This document shows positions 1 to 6,035 of a stretch of DNA of 6,543 bases, piece by piece. How positions within the stretch are numbered: position 1 is the stretch's first letter; each line of letters starts with the position of its first letter. The translations under genes were made by a program, and so were the position numbers. The notes under the pieces were generated by a model. It was not told the DNA's origin. It worked only from the letters and a program-made list of their open reading frames with translations, and ran no database searches. The stretch spans positions 1 to 6,543 of the forward strand of contig JACRBO010000471.1 of NCBI GenBank assembly GCA_016219235.1, read 5' to 3'. Origin of the DNA: Chloroflexota bacterium. Its GTDB lineage: Bacteria > Chloroflexota > Anaerolineae > Fen-1058.

Positions 1-1453
1 GCAAACTCGGCCAGGTTGTGGTGACGACCATCGAATCAGCGCAGCCCTGCAGGCCACGCGTCACGATCTGTGGCGCACCGATCGGACTTCCAGCCTGCCC
101 GATCTGCCCGGCATAGAACGTGACGGTCAGCGGCGCTGTTGTCGAAATATTTCCAATGTTTGAGATTTGCGCCCGCAGCGTGCCGGTCAGTGAAGTCTGA
201 CCCGCCGGCAGCAGCAGCGTGTCGCCTTGTGCCCGCACCGCCAGCAGATCGATGGTCGGCGAAATGGCTTGCACATAACTGGCCCAGGCGTTGCCTAGCG
301 CCGTGCGCTGGCCGGTCAACGGATTGAACAACGGTCCGCCAAATTTCTTTGTATCATCAAAGCTATACCACAACCAACGCTGTACCAATCGGTTGCCGTC
401 GGCTGGATACCCAACTGAACTGTCGGTGGCGGTCCGTAAAATATCAAACGTCTGCATCATAAACGTGATCGAACGTGCTTCAGTGATCTCCTGGCCAAAT
501 TCATCATAGTAAGGATCACTGGTAAACGGCTGATACGGAAACAAGGTGCCATATTCGGTGATGTACAACGGCACATCGCGATAACCCCGATCGCGCAGCC
601 ACGTCCGAAAATCGATCAACCGCTGCCGTAAAATCGACGTGTCGAACATATTGGAGTAAGTGTATAACACGCCGCGGGTCCAGGTGCCTAGCAGACCGGG
701 CGGGACAAACGCTCCCCAGATTTCGTAAGGCGGTTCGGTGCAGTTCCCGTCAAGGCAGGCTTGCGGATCAGACGTATCGATTTCACGCAGGATATAGGAG
801 TGAATGCTCCAGATATCCACCGGCATCGGCTGGCCGTAAAGCTGGCGGTAAGTGTTCAGAACCAGATCAAGGTATTGCAGGCGGAGCGGCGTGGGTTGCA
901 CGATACTGCCCGCGCCGATGCGCGCGGAAGAATCGCGCTGCTTGAGCCATTGGTACAGATCGTGATAGGCCTGGGCGTAGACTTCTGGTGGCAGATTGTC
1001 TTGACCTTGGAGTTGGATCGTGTCTGGTTCGTTGCCGATCAACCAGACAGCGCCCGGATTTTGATCGGCAGCCTGGTAGAGCGCCGGCAGACCGGGCGTG
1101 TAAGTATAGCCGCCTTCGGTTGGTTTCAGGCGCACCACTTGCACATACTCGGCGCCATTAGGGCGGACAGGATTTAGCTGCGTGCCCCAATCCATATACC
1201 AGCCTAGATTGAGTGACGAGATAGCATACGTCGAACTAATCGCGCCGCCCGCGCCAAAGCGGCAGTCGGGAAAAGAAGCCGCAGCAGTTGCAGCTAGCGG
1301 CTGCCCGATGGTGCTCGGCAGCTGATCGGGCCGGCTAACTGCTGCTTGAAGGAAACTGGTGATGATCAAGCCGAGGCCGACCACTACACACACAACCAGG
1401 CCGAGCTGTAGTGATCGGGTTGTGACGGGGTGCATGAGGCGGGTGGAGGTCAT
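1..1453 (-). CDS. Secreted or membrane-anchored glycoside hydrolase (Asl1/GH128-like) with CARDB-like C-terminal domain, partial
   Basis: The frame is open for 484 codons from the ATG at 1453 and leaves the window at position 1, so the C-terminus is missing. Residues about 15-37 form one hydrophobic segment (signal peptide or N-terminal anchor). Residues about 62-395 resemble the Asl1-like glycosyl hydrolase catalytic core (PF11790 type). WLIGNEPD holds the probable acid/base Glu142, and LYITEYG holds the probable nucleophile Glu300. The IHSY segment (217-220) and WLWYSFDD (360-367) fit later barrel strands. From about 400 the sequence (DLLAVRAQG, then LRAQISNIGN, then a TVTFYAG strand) looks like a CARDB-type immunoglobulin fold. 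The ATG lies 2 nt after the stop of the preceding gene. No clear Shine-Dalgarno is present, so translational coupling is likely; a second in-frame ATG at 1435 is possible. The hydrolase fold is well supported by both Glu motifs. The substrate is unknown, although the family acts mainly on beta-glucans. Confidence 0.82.
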   Translation of the reverse strand, partial: MTSTRLMHPVTTRSLQLGLVVCVVVGLGLIITSFLQAAVSRPDQLPSTIGQPLAATAAASFPDCRFGAGGAISSTYAISSLNLGWYMDWGTQLNPVRPNGAEYVQVVRLKPTEGGYTYTPGLPALYQAADQNPGAVWLIGNEPDTIQLQGQDNLPPEVYAQAYHDLYQWLKQRDSSARIGAGSIVQPTPLRLQYLDLVLNTYRQLYGQPMPVDIWSIHSYILREIDTSDPQACLDGNCTEPPYEIWGAFVPPGLLGTWTRGVLYTYSNMFDTSILRQRLIDFRTWLRDRGYRDVPLYITEYGTLFPYQPFTSDPYYDEFGQEITEARSITFMMQTFDILRTATDSSVGYPADGNRLVQRWLWYSFDDTKKFGGPLFNPLTGQRTALGNAWASYVQAISPTIDLLAVRAQGDTLLLPAGQTSLTGTLRAQISNIGNISTTAPLTVTFYAGQIGQAGSPIGAPQIVTRGLQGCADSMVVTTTWPSL

Positions 1454-1455
1454 GG

Positions 1456-3837
1456 CTAGTACTCGACGTAGATCGGGCTGGACAGCACCCCAAAGGTCAC
1501 ATAACCATCACGGTAACCATCGTCCGCATCATTGACCAGGAGTCGGTTGCCTAACTTGTCGATCTTGGTGATCTGGGTCACGTTCAAGCGCAAAGGTGCC
1601 ACGTTATCACAGTCAGACGGATAGGCCAGATAGGATGCCATTGACGGGCAATCATACCAGTAAACGTCCAGCCGCTTGATACCCGCCGGGCCTGTTACCG
1701 AAAACTGATAGGCTTCAATGAACGACGAGCCGGTTTCTGACACCGGGATGGTGCGCACAAAGTGTGGCTGCGGCATGGTATCGACCAATGCGCGCAGCGC
1801 CTCGTAGGCCGGGCGGGTATTCAGAAGAATGTCCATCAGTCCGGACAGGCCGGTATCGGCGTCGATTAGCGAGAACCACGTTACTGTAGACAGGTTGGCG
1901 GCCAACCCGCGTACATACACCTTGGGGACATATCGGGCTTGCAATTCAGGACTGCCCCAGTTGGTGCCAAACGGCCAGCTGGTCTCGGTGTTGATCACTG
2001 GCCGCACGTAATTGTAAGTGGCTAGCATCTGCCGTATGTAATTGACCTTGCCGATGATGTCCGGGCCATATGCTTCCCAGTGTATCCGAAAGGCTGGATA
2101 GTAATGAAAATTCGCCACATCAAAGCACGGCCCGGCACAGTGAGTCAATACGTCGCGCAAGAAATTGCGATCGAACGGGCCGCCGTCGTCGATGAACCAA
2201 TCCAGTGCCAGGCCGCCCATAACCACGTGCGCCGAGGGGTTAGCGGCCTTTACTACAGGATAAACGGCCTGCAACATGGCAGCGTACTCTGCGCCCTTCA
2301 GTCCATACCGACCTGCTCGATCGGGTTCGTTATAGAATTCCCAGTGCTTCACGTGCGGATACCGCGCTACGACGGCCCCGACGAATTCTTTCAGGTCGGC
2401 CAAATCGTTTACCGGCCCGCTATCAGACGACGCGGCCCAGGCGGGGTTATCGACCAGGATAATGATTAGGTTGATCGAGGTATCCTTGACCGCTAACAAC
2501 GAGGTGTCGGCAGCGCTCCAGTTGAAATTCTCGGGCGTGGTGTTAGACGGCTCGATGCTGCTCCAGAAAACGGGAAAACGCACCCAGCTCACCTTCGATT
2601 CGATAATACGGGTCAGGCCATACTGCGGCGTCAGCGCCCAGTAATTCTGCACACCATAGGCCGGGACCAGCGAATCGTAGTTGCGAGCGATCAATGGTAA
2701 TGATAGGCGATGGATTGGCGGTTCGTAATAAGCCGTCGTCCAGATGGTGTTGTTGCGCCCGACGGCGACAGCCGTGGCGGTTACGCCCTGATGGGGCAAC
2801 ACAATATCTTCGAACATGGCCGTGGGCGTCAAGGTCAAACGCGCCAGATGAGAATTGGCTTGCTGCACGACATAGGCTCGATCGAGTCCATCGATCGCCA
2901 GTGGACCCGGTTGACTGTTGGTCATCGGCAGTGTGTAAAGTTCCGGCGGGTCGGTTCGTGTTAGGGTCAAGCGCGCCAGCTGGTTAGCGCCTGTTAACGC
3001 AGCCCAGAGGTGTTCGCCAGCCGTGTCGCGCGCCAGTCGTTCAGGCTGACGGCCTGCCCCCAGTGCCACCGACGTATCGACCGTGCCGCTCATCGGATTG
3101 ACATACCAGATGAAATCACCGTCACGTGCCGCCACCCAGACATGCTCGAACTGATCGATGACCAGGCCACCCGGTGTGAAACTGGCGGGCGAAATGACAT
3201 ACGTCGTCGATACACCCAGTGTCGTGCTCAACGCAACAACGTTCACGTGATCGCCAACGCGCTGCGCCACCCACGCTTGCCCCAGACTGTCCAGTGCGAG
3301 ATCAGACAATGTGCCTGAGCTGAGTGACAAGCCGATGGTCACGATCGAACCGCTTGCGACATTCAAGTGTCCCACCTGGGCCAGCTGTGGCAGCGTAAAC
3401 CACACGTCGGTGGTCGAGGCCGCAATGGCGTGCGACTGGCCGGGCACAGCGTATTCGGTGATCGTGTAACTGGCGGTCGACGTGAAGATGACTTGCCCAA
3501 TTCGATTGCGGCTCGGCGAGGTGAACCAGATCCGATCGGCTTGTGTCCCGGTCACGATTGCCAGGGCTGCTGGTCGGCTGTTCAGCGGCAAACTAAGCGT
3601 GATGAATGTAGCCGTGTCCGGGCTGAACTGATAAAGATAGGCTGGCGAATCTGTGAATGCAGCCACGTTGATGGGCGCAGCTACTTCAGTCGGGTTGGCC
3701 TGGGCGCGCACTGGGGCGGACCAGTTCAGCCCTAGCGCCAGGCCCACTAGACTAAGCCCGCCTAATACAAGAATCACCAGTCCGCCCAGACGGACGGGCC
3801 ATTTGGCCTGTGACAAAGAATTAACCAACTTCATCAT
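1456..3837 (-). CDS. Exported two-domain protein: seven-bladed beta-propeller fused to clan GH-A-like glycoside hydrolase
   Basis: This is a complete 793-aa frame. Residues 18-47 are a signal peptide with a probable cleavage after AQA (47). Residues about 65-378 are a propeller resembling the virginiamycin B lyase/NHL class. Aromatic blade positions recur at 104, 146, 189, 234, 278, 322 (Tyr) and 366, a spacing of 42-45 residues. A linker SLPLIAR (379-385) leads to a TIM-barrel glycosidase at about 390-685. FYNEPD carries the probable acid/base Glu504, NFHYYP lies at 576-581, INTETSW carries the probable nucleophile Glu618, and TVTWFSL (651-657) fits the last strand. The overall look is GH39/GH5-like, but I cannot fix the family. 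Residues about 690-793 are beta-rich and probably form a C-terminal sandwich. Cys567/571 and Cys730/743 could form disulfides. Two tandem ATGs (3837, 3834) follow a GGGGAG; its distance favours the second, which shortens the protein by one residue. The gene starts 9 nt after the upstream propeller gene, its paralogue. Confidence 0.85.
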   Translation of the reverse strand: MMKLVNSLSQAKWPVRLGGLVILVLGGLSLVGLALGLNWSAPVRAQANPTEVAAPINVAAFTDSPAYLYQFSPDTATFITLSLPLNSRPAALAIVTGTQADRIWFTSPSRNRIGQVIFTSTASYTITEYAVPGQSHAIAASTTDVWFTLPQLAQVGHLNVASGSIVTIGLSLSSGTLSDLALDSLGQAWVAQRVGDHVNVVALSTTLGVSTTYVISPASFTPGGLVIDQFEHVWVAARDGDFIWYVNPMSGTVDTSVALGAGRQPERLARDTAGEHLWAALTGANQLARLTLTRTDPPELYTLPMTNSQPGPLAIDGLDRAYVVQQANSHLARLTLTPTAMFEDIVLPHQGVTATAVAVGRNNTIWTTAYYEPPIHRLSLPLIARNYDSLVPAYGVQNYWALTPQYGLTRIIESKVSWVRFPVFWSSIEPSNTTPENFNWSAADTSLLAVKDTSINLIIILVDNPAWAASSDSGPVNDLADLKEFVGAVVARYPHVKHWEFYNEPDRAGRYGLKGAEYAAMLQAVYPVVKAANPSAHVVMGGLALDWFIDDGGPFDRNFLRDVLTHCAGPCFDVANFHYYPAFRIHWEAYGPDIIGKVNYIRQMLATYNYVRPVINTETSWPFGTNWGSPELQARYVPKVYVRGLAANLSTVTWFSLIDADTGLSGLMDILLNTRPAYEALRALVDTMPQPHFVRTIPVSETGSSFIEAYQFSVTGPAGIKRLDVYWYDCPSMASYLAYPSDCDNVAPLRLNVTQITKIDKLGNRLLVNDADDGYRDGYVTFGVLSSPIYVEY

Positions 3838-3839
3838 TA

Positions 3840-3845
3840 CTCCCC
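3840..3845 (-). promoter_or_regulatory. Strong Shine-Dalgarno of the propeller-glycosidase gene
   Basis: GGGGAG lies immediately after the stop codon of the upstream propeller gene (TAA at 3847-3849). It is 2 nt from the first and 5 nt from the second of two tandem ATG codons, so translation more likely begins at the second (3834). This is the strongest ribosome site in the three-gene unit. Confidence 0.65.
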
Positions 3846-3846
3846 A

Positions 3847-4953
3847 TTATGACTTGCGTATTAGAGGCAAGTATAAACTTCCTCGGTAAGCACTGACCCA
3901 TACACCGCCGTCGGCGGCCACGGCGATGGCTGAAGCACTGAACTGGGCGTCGGGCAAATTGAACGACGTAATTGTGTCAGTCGGCGGCAGTCCGGCATAG
4001 GACAGGCGGCCAATGGCGGCAGGGCTGGTCTGCAGGATGCTCCAGAAAGCGCTGGCCGACTCGGTCGCCAGGCTGGTTGGTCTTGTGATTGGGCCATGCG
4101 GAGTTAGGTTGGCAAGTGTCCCTAGCTCGATCTGTACCAATTCATTGCGCGCTCGATCTGAGAACCACACTTCGCCGGAAACAGCGACCACGTCTAGTGG
4201 AAAACTATTCGCTTGAAGAATGGGCCATTGAAATAGACCAATCGATGGGGCGAACAATGCCAGACGCAAGGTTGGCGTTGGGGCGGTGGGCACTGTCATC
4301 AAGACCGAGTCATTACCATCGAGCGCGATCGCCCGCGGCGCTACCACAAAACTAGGCCGGATCGTATCTGTGTACGAGTTGAAAGCATAAACGACGGTCG
4401 AGGTGACCGTCAGGCGCAGCAGGCGTTGGGCTGTTTCGGCACCCACCCACACCCGGCCATTCAGCGCGACCTTGATGTCGGTTAAGCCCGCATTGGTTGG
4501 CAAACCATTTCCGAAAAACTCGTCAACCTGACCTGAGCCGGGCTCCAGTCTGCCAACGCGATTGGTGTTCGGGGCGGTAAACCACACTCGACCGCTGTTT
4601 AGCGCCAGCCGGTAAGGCCGATTGTCGGCAGTGGCCGTTACCGGGAAGTGGGTCAACTGATAGTCCAAGGTGCTGGTGAAAACAAGCCTGGTTAGCTGTC
4701 CACGACCGTTATCCGCCACCCAGACCTGAGTGGGGTTAGATCCCAGCACTTCAATGTCAGTCGGCCAACTACCCGCCGGCAATGAAAACGTGATAAAGGT
4801 CTGGGTGTTGGGATCAAAACGGTAAATGACATTGGTCGCGTTGATCGCAGCCGACTGCGCTAGCTGCGCCGACGATCGAAGACCATGCCATGCGCTCCAC
4901 AAAGCCAGCGCCGAAAACGCGATCGTCAGTAGCCCTCGCCTAAAGTGAGTCAT
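3847..4953 (-). CDS. Secreted seven-bladed beta-propeller protein (virginiamycin B lyase-like fold) with C-terminal LYLPLIRKS
   Basis: The protein is 368 aa from the ATG at 4953. The frame also opens with a TTG at 4959, but AAGG (4960-4963) sits 6 nt before the ATG and directly abuts the TTG, so the ATG is preferred. RR at 5-6 and a hydrophobic run at about 8-22 give a signal peptide, with cleavage probably near SSA (29) or slightly later. The rest is repeats with a VW(F/V) strand at 78, 124, 169, 263, 304 and 352 and a degenerate copy (SVLMT) near 218, which makes seven blades. RVWFTAPN followed by RVGRL is very like the LWFTE/IGR repeats of Vgb-type propellers, but the acidic residue after WFT is absent, so lyase activity is not claimed. 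The protein ends in LYLPLIRKS. It is clearly paralogous to the N-terminal half of the next gene (TFIT-SLP, VFTST and VWFT segments align in order). It is first in a three-gene unit. A binding or scaffold role outside the cytoplasm is inference. Confidence 0.8.
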   Translation of the reverse strand: MTHFRRGLLTIAFSALALWSAWHGLRSSAQLAQSAAINATNVIYRFDPNTQTFITFSLPAGSWPTDIEVLGSNPTQVWVADNGRGQLTRLVFTSTLDYQLTHFPVTATADNRPYRLALNSGRVWFTAPNTNRVGRLEPGSGQVDEFFGNGLPTNAGLTDIKVALNGRVWVGAETAQRLLRLTVTSTVVYAFNSYTDTIRPSFVVAPRAIALDGNDSVLMTVPTAPTPTLRLALFAPSIGLFQWPILQANSFPLDVVAVSGEVWFSDRARNELVQIELGTLANLTPHGPITRPTSLATESASAFWSILQTSPAAIGRLSYAGLPPTDTITSFNLPDAQFSASAIAVAADGGVWVSAYRGSLYLPLIRKS

Positions 4954-4992
4954 AGTCAACCTTGCCCCTGGATTGCTAAGGTAGAAAGCATA

Positions 4993-5025
4993 AGGCGGGT
5001 GGCCAAGCCTGCTGGTCGCCCGCCT
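4993..5025 (-). terminator. GC-rich hairpin: pst terminator or leader/attenuator hairpin
   Basis: Arms 4993-5004 and 5014-5025 form a 12-bp stem (ten Watson-Crick and two G-U pairs) with a 9-nt loop. On the minus strand it is followed by TATGCTTTCT, a T-rich but interrupted tail, so it could end transcription arriving from pstB. It also lies just downstream of the predicted start site near 5028, so in a transcript from that promoter it would be the very first structure of the leader, about 40 nt before the propeller start codon. The sequence does not decide between termination, attenuation and 5'-end protection. Confidence 0.5.
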
Positions 5026-5034
5026 ACCGTTCTG

Positions 5035-5062
5035 ATTGTATACTGATTCTGCAATCTGGCAA
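5035..5062 (-). promoter_or_regulatory. Sigma70-type promoter for the propeller/glycosidase genes
   Basis: On the minus strand TTGCCA (5057-5062; 5 of 6 to the consensus -35) is followed after 16 nt by TACAAT (5035-5040; 5 of 6 to the consensus -10). Transcription would start near 5028, about 75 nt upstream of the propeller start codon. It is the best match in the 250-base gap and is correctly oriented for the three-gene unit. It is predicted from the sequence only. Confidence 0.55.
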
Positions 5063-5143
5063 TGGCGCGCTGGTCACCCGGGCCGTGCTGGCGACAACTC
5101 GGCTCTTCAATCAGTTAGTCGACGCTCCACTACCACGGCTGCG

Positions 5144-5172
5144 ATAATACCACACCGGCAAAGATCGAACAA
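5144..5172 (-). promoter_or_regulatory. Weaker extended -10 promoter candidate
   Basis: On the minus strand TATTAT (5144-5149) is preceded by a TGG extended -10 and, 17 nt further upstream, by TTGTTC (5167-5172), which matches only the TTG half of a -35. It lies about 30 nt past the pstB stop codon and points toward the propeller genes. It could be an alternative start site or chance similarity. Confidence 0.25.
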
Positions 5173-5203
5173 TTCACAGTGATCAAACTCGGCGTGACAG
5201 CGT

Positions 5204-5959
5204 TTAGCCAATCGCTCCGTCGATAAACTGCTTCGTACGCGGTTGTTGCGGGTTCGAGAAGACCTCGCGGGCCGGGCCTTGCTCCACCACCTCACCCAGA
5301 TACATGAAGATCACGTAATCGGCTAAGCGTTTCGCCTGTCGCAGCGTGTGCGTCACCAGTACGATGGTGTAGTGCTGCTTCAACTCGTGCAAGCGGCCCT
5401 CGATGTGCTGCGCCGAGATCGGATCGAGTGCCGAGGTCGGCTCGTCGCCCAGCAGAATCTCTGGCTCAACCGCGAGGCCGCGCGCCAGACACAGCCGCTG
5501 CTGCTGTCCGATCGACAATCGGGTGGCGGGTGACTTCAAGCGACCTTTCACTTCGCCCCACAGGCCGGCCATTTCCAGATAATGCTGCACAGCATGATCG
5601 AGATCTTTGCCTTTCTTCAAGCCGTGAATCTTCATGCCATACGCCACGTTGTCGTAGATCGACATCGGCAGCGGATACGGTCGCTGTGCCAGCAGGCCTG
5701 TCTTCTTGCGGATGTCCGTCACATCGACGGCGGGATCGTAAATATCCACCTCGTCGATCAACACCTGGCCGGTGATGTGCGCGCCGTCATGCACTTCCAG
5801 CAAACGGTTCATGCTCTTCAGGAGCGTCGTCTTGCCGCAGCCCGACGGTCCCATGATGGCCGTAATTTGCCCTTTGGGAATCTCCACCGAGACGTTCTTC
5901 AACGCGGGATGCCCACCGTACTCTACGCTTAACTCTCGAACTTGAATATGTGCGTCCAT
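5204..5959 (-). CDS. pstB: Phosphate ABC transporter ATP-binding protein PstB
   Basis: A complete 251-aa ATPase that powers high-affinity phosphate import through PstC/PstA on the cytoplasmic face of the membrane. It shows Walker A GPSGCGKTT (37-45), a Q-loop at Gln92 followed by PYPLPMSIYDNVAYG (94-108, highly characteristic of PstB), signature LSIGQQQRLCLAR (148-160), Walker B ILLGDE (168-173), SALD D-loop (176-179) and H-loop His204. The C-terminal run FMYLGEVVEQGP followed by TKQFIDG matches PstB endings. Length is normal for the family. The start is set at the ATG at 5959 because GAGG lies 6 nt upstream. An in-frame TTG at 5992 would add 11 residues translated from the palindromic repeat and is unlikely. 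Oddities are LSIGQ instead of the usual LSGGQ, and AQRP where most PstB proteins have FQKP. It follows pstA in the same direction. No phoU follows it; the next genes encode exported proteins. Confidence 0.95.
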   Translation of the reverse strand: MDAHIQVRELSVEYGGHPALKNVSVEIPKGQITAIMGPSGCGKTTLLKSMNRLLEVHDGAHITGQVLIDEVDIYDPAVDVTDIRKKTGLLAQRPYPLPMSIYDNVAYGMKIHGLKKGKDLDHAVQHYLEMAGLWGEVKGRLKSPATRLSIGQQQRLCLARGLAVEPEILLGDEPTSALDPISAQHIEGRLHELKQHYTIVLVTHTLRQAKRLADYVIFMYLGEVVEQGPAREVFSNPQQPRTKQFIDGAIG

Positions 5960-5965
5960 GCTTAT

Positions 5966-5969
5966 CCTC
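5966..5969 (-). promoter_or_regulatory. Shine-Dalgarno of pstB, inside the palindrome
   Basis: GAGG ends 6 nt before the ATG at 5959, ideal spacing, and decides the pstB start over the in-frame TTG at 5992. It lies in the last bases of the palindrome arm. If the message folds along the palindrome, this site would be paired with bases just after the pstA stop codon. Confidence 0.7.
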
Positions 5970-6032
5970 ACGCCAAGCCGCAAAGCCGCCAAGAAAACTA
6001 TTAACTTTGCATCTTGGCCTCTTTGCGTGAGG
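5966..6032. repeat. Imperfect palindrome of CTTTGCGN-type octamers in the pstA-pstB gap
   Basis: Two 28-nt arms (5966-5993 and 6005-6032) are inverted copies with about 21 of 28 positions matching, separated by an 11-nt A/T-rich loop. Within each arm an 8-nt unit with the core CTTKGC repeats at 8-nt steps, and the outer ends are a perfect CCTCACGC-type cap (CCTCACG / CGTGAGG). The element begins 3 nt after the pstA stop codon and ends 6 nt before the pstB start, so it fills the gap almost exactly. From memory, CACGCAAAG-type octamer arrays of this kind recur as dispersed intergenic repeats in many bacterial genomes. Whether this one is multicopy here cannot be seen from a single window. Confidence 0.75.
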
Positions 6033-6035
6033 CCC

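Noticed and set aside
139..509. Two small plus-strand frames near the left edge
   Set aside because: They are antisense to the CARDB-like and C-terminal catalytic region of the left-edge hydrolase, which is open without interruption to position 1.
761..1177. Plus-strand open frame of 138 codons
   Set aside because: It is entirely antisense to the Asl1-like hydrolase, whose catalytic motifs establish the minus frame as the real one.
2080..3735. Several plus-strand open frames of 60-129 codons opposite the 793-aa gene
   Set aside because: All are contained within the minus-strand gene with its signal peptide, blades and Glu motifs; none has a plausible domain or start context.
3847..4953. Virginiamycin B (streptogramin) lyase activity for the propeller protein
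   Set aside because: The fold and repeat resemble Vgb, but the WFTE acidic residue is missing in the visible repeats, and the protein is secreted with an extra C-terminal motif.
5107..5295. Minus-strand 62-codon frame overlapping the end of pstB
   Set aside because: It overlaps pstB in another frame, is Arg/Ser-rich with no motif and has no convincing start; the tail beyond pstB is better explained as intergenic DNA.
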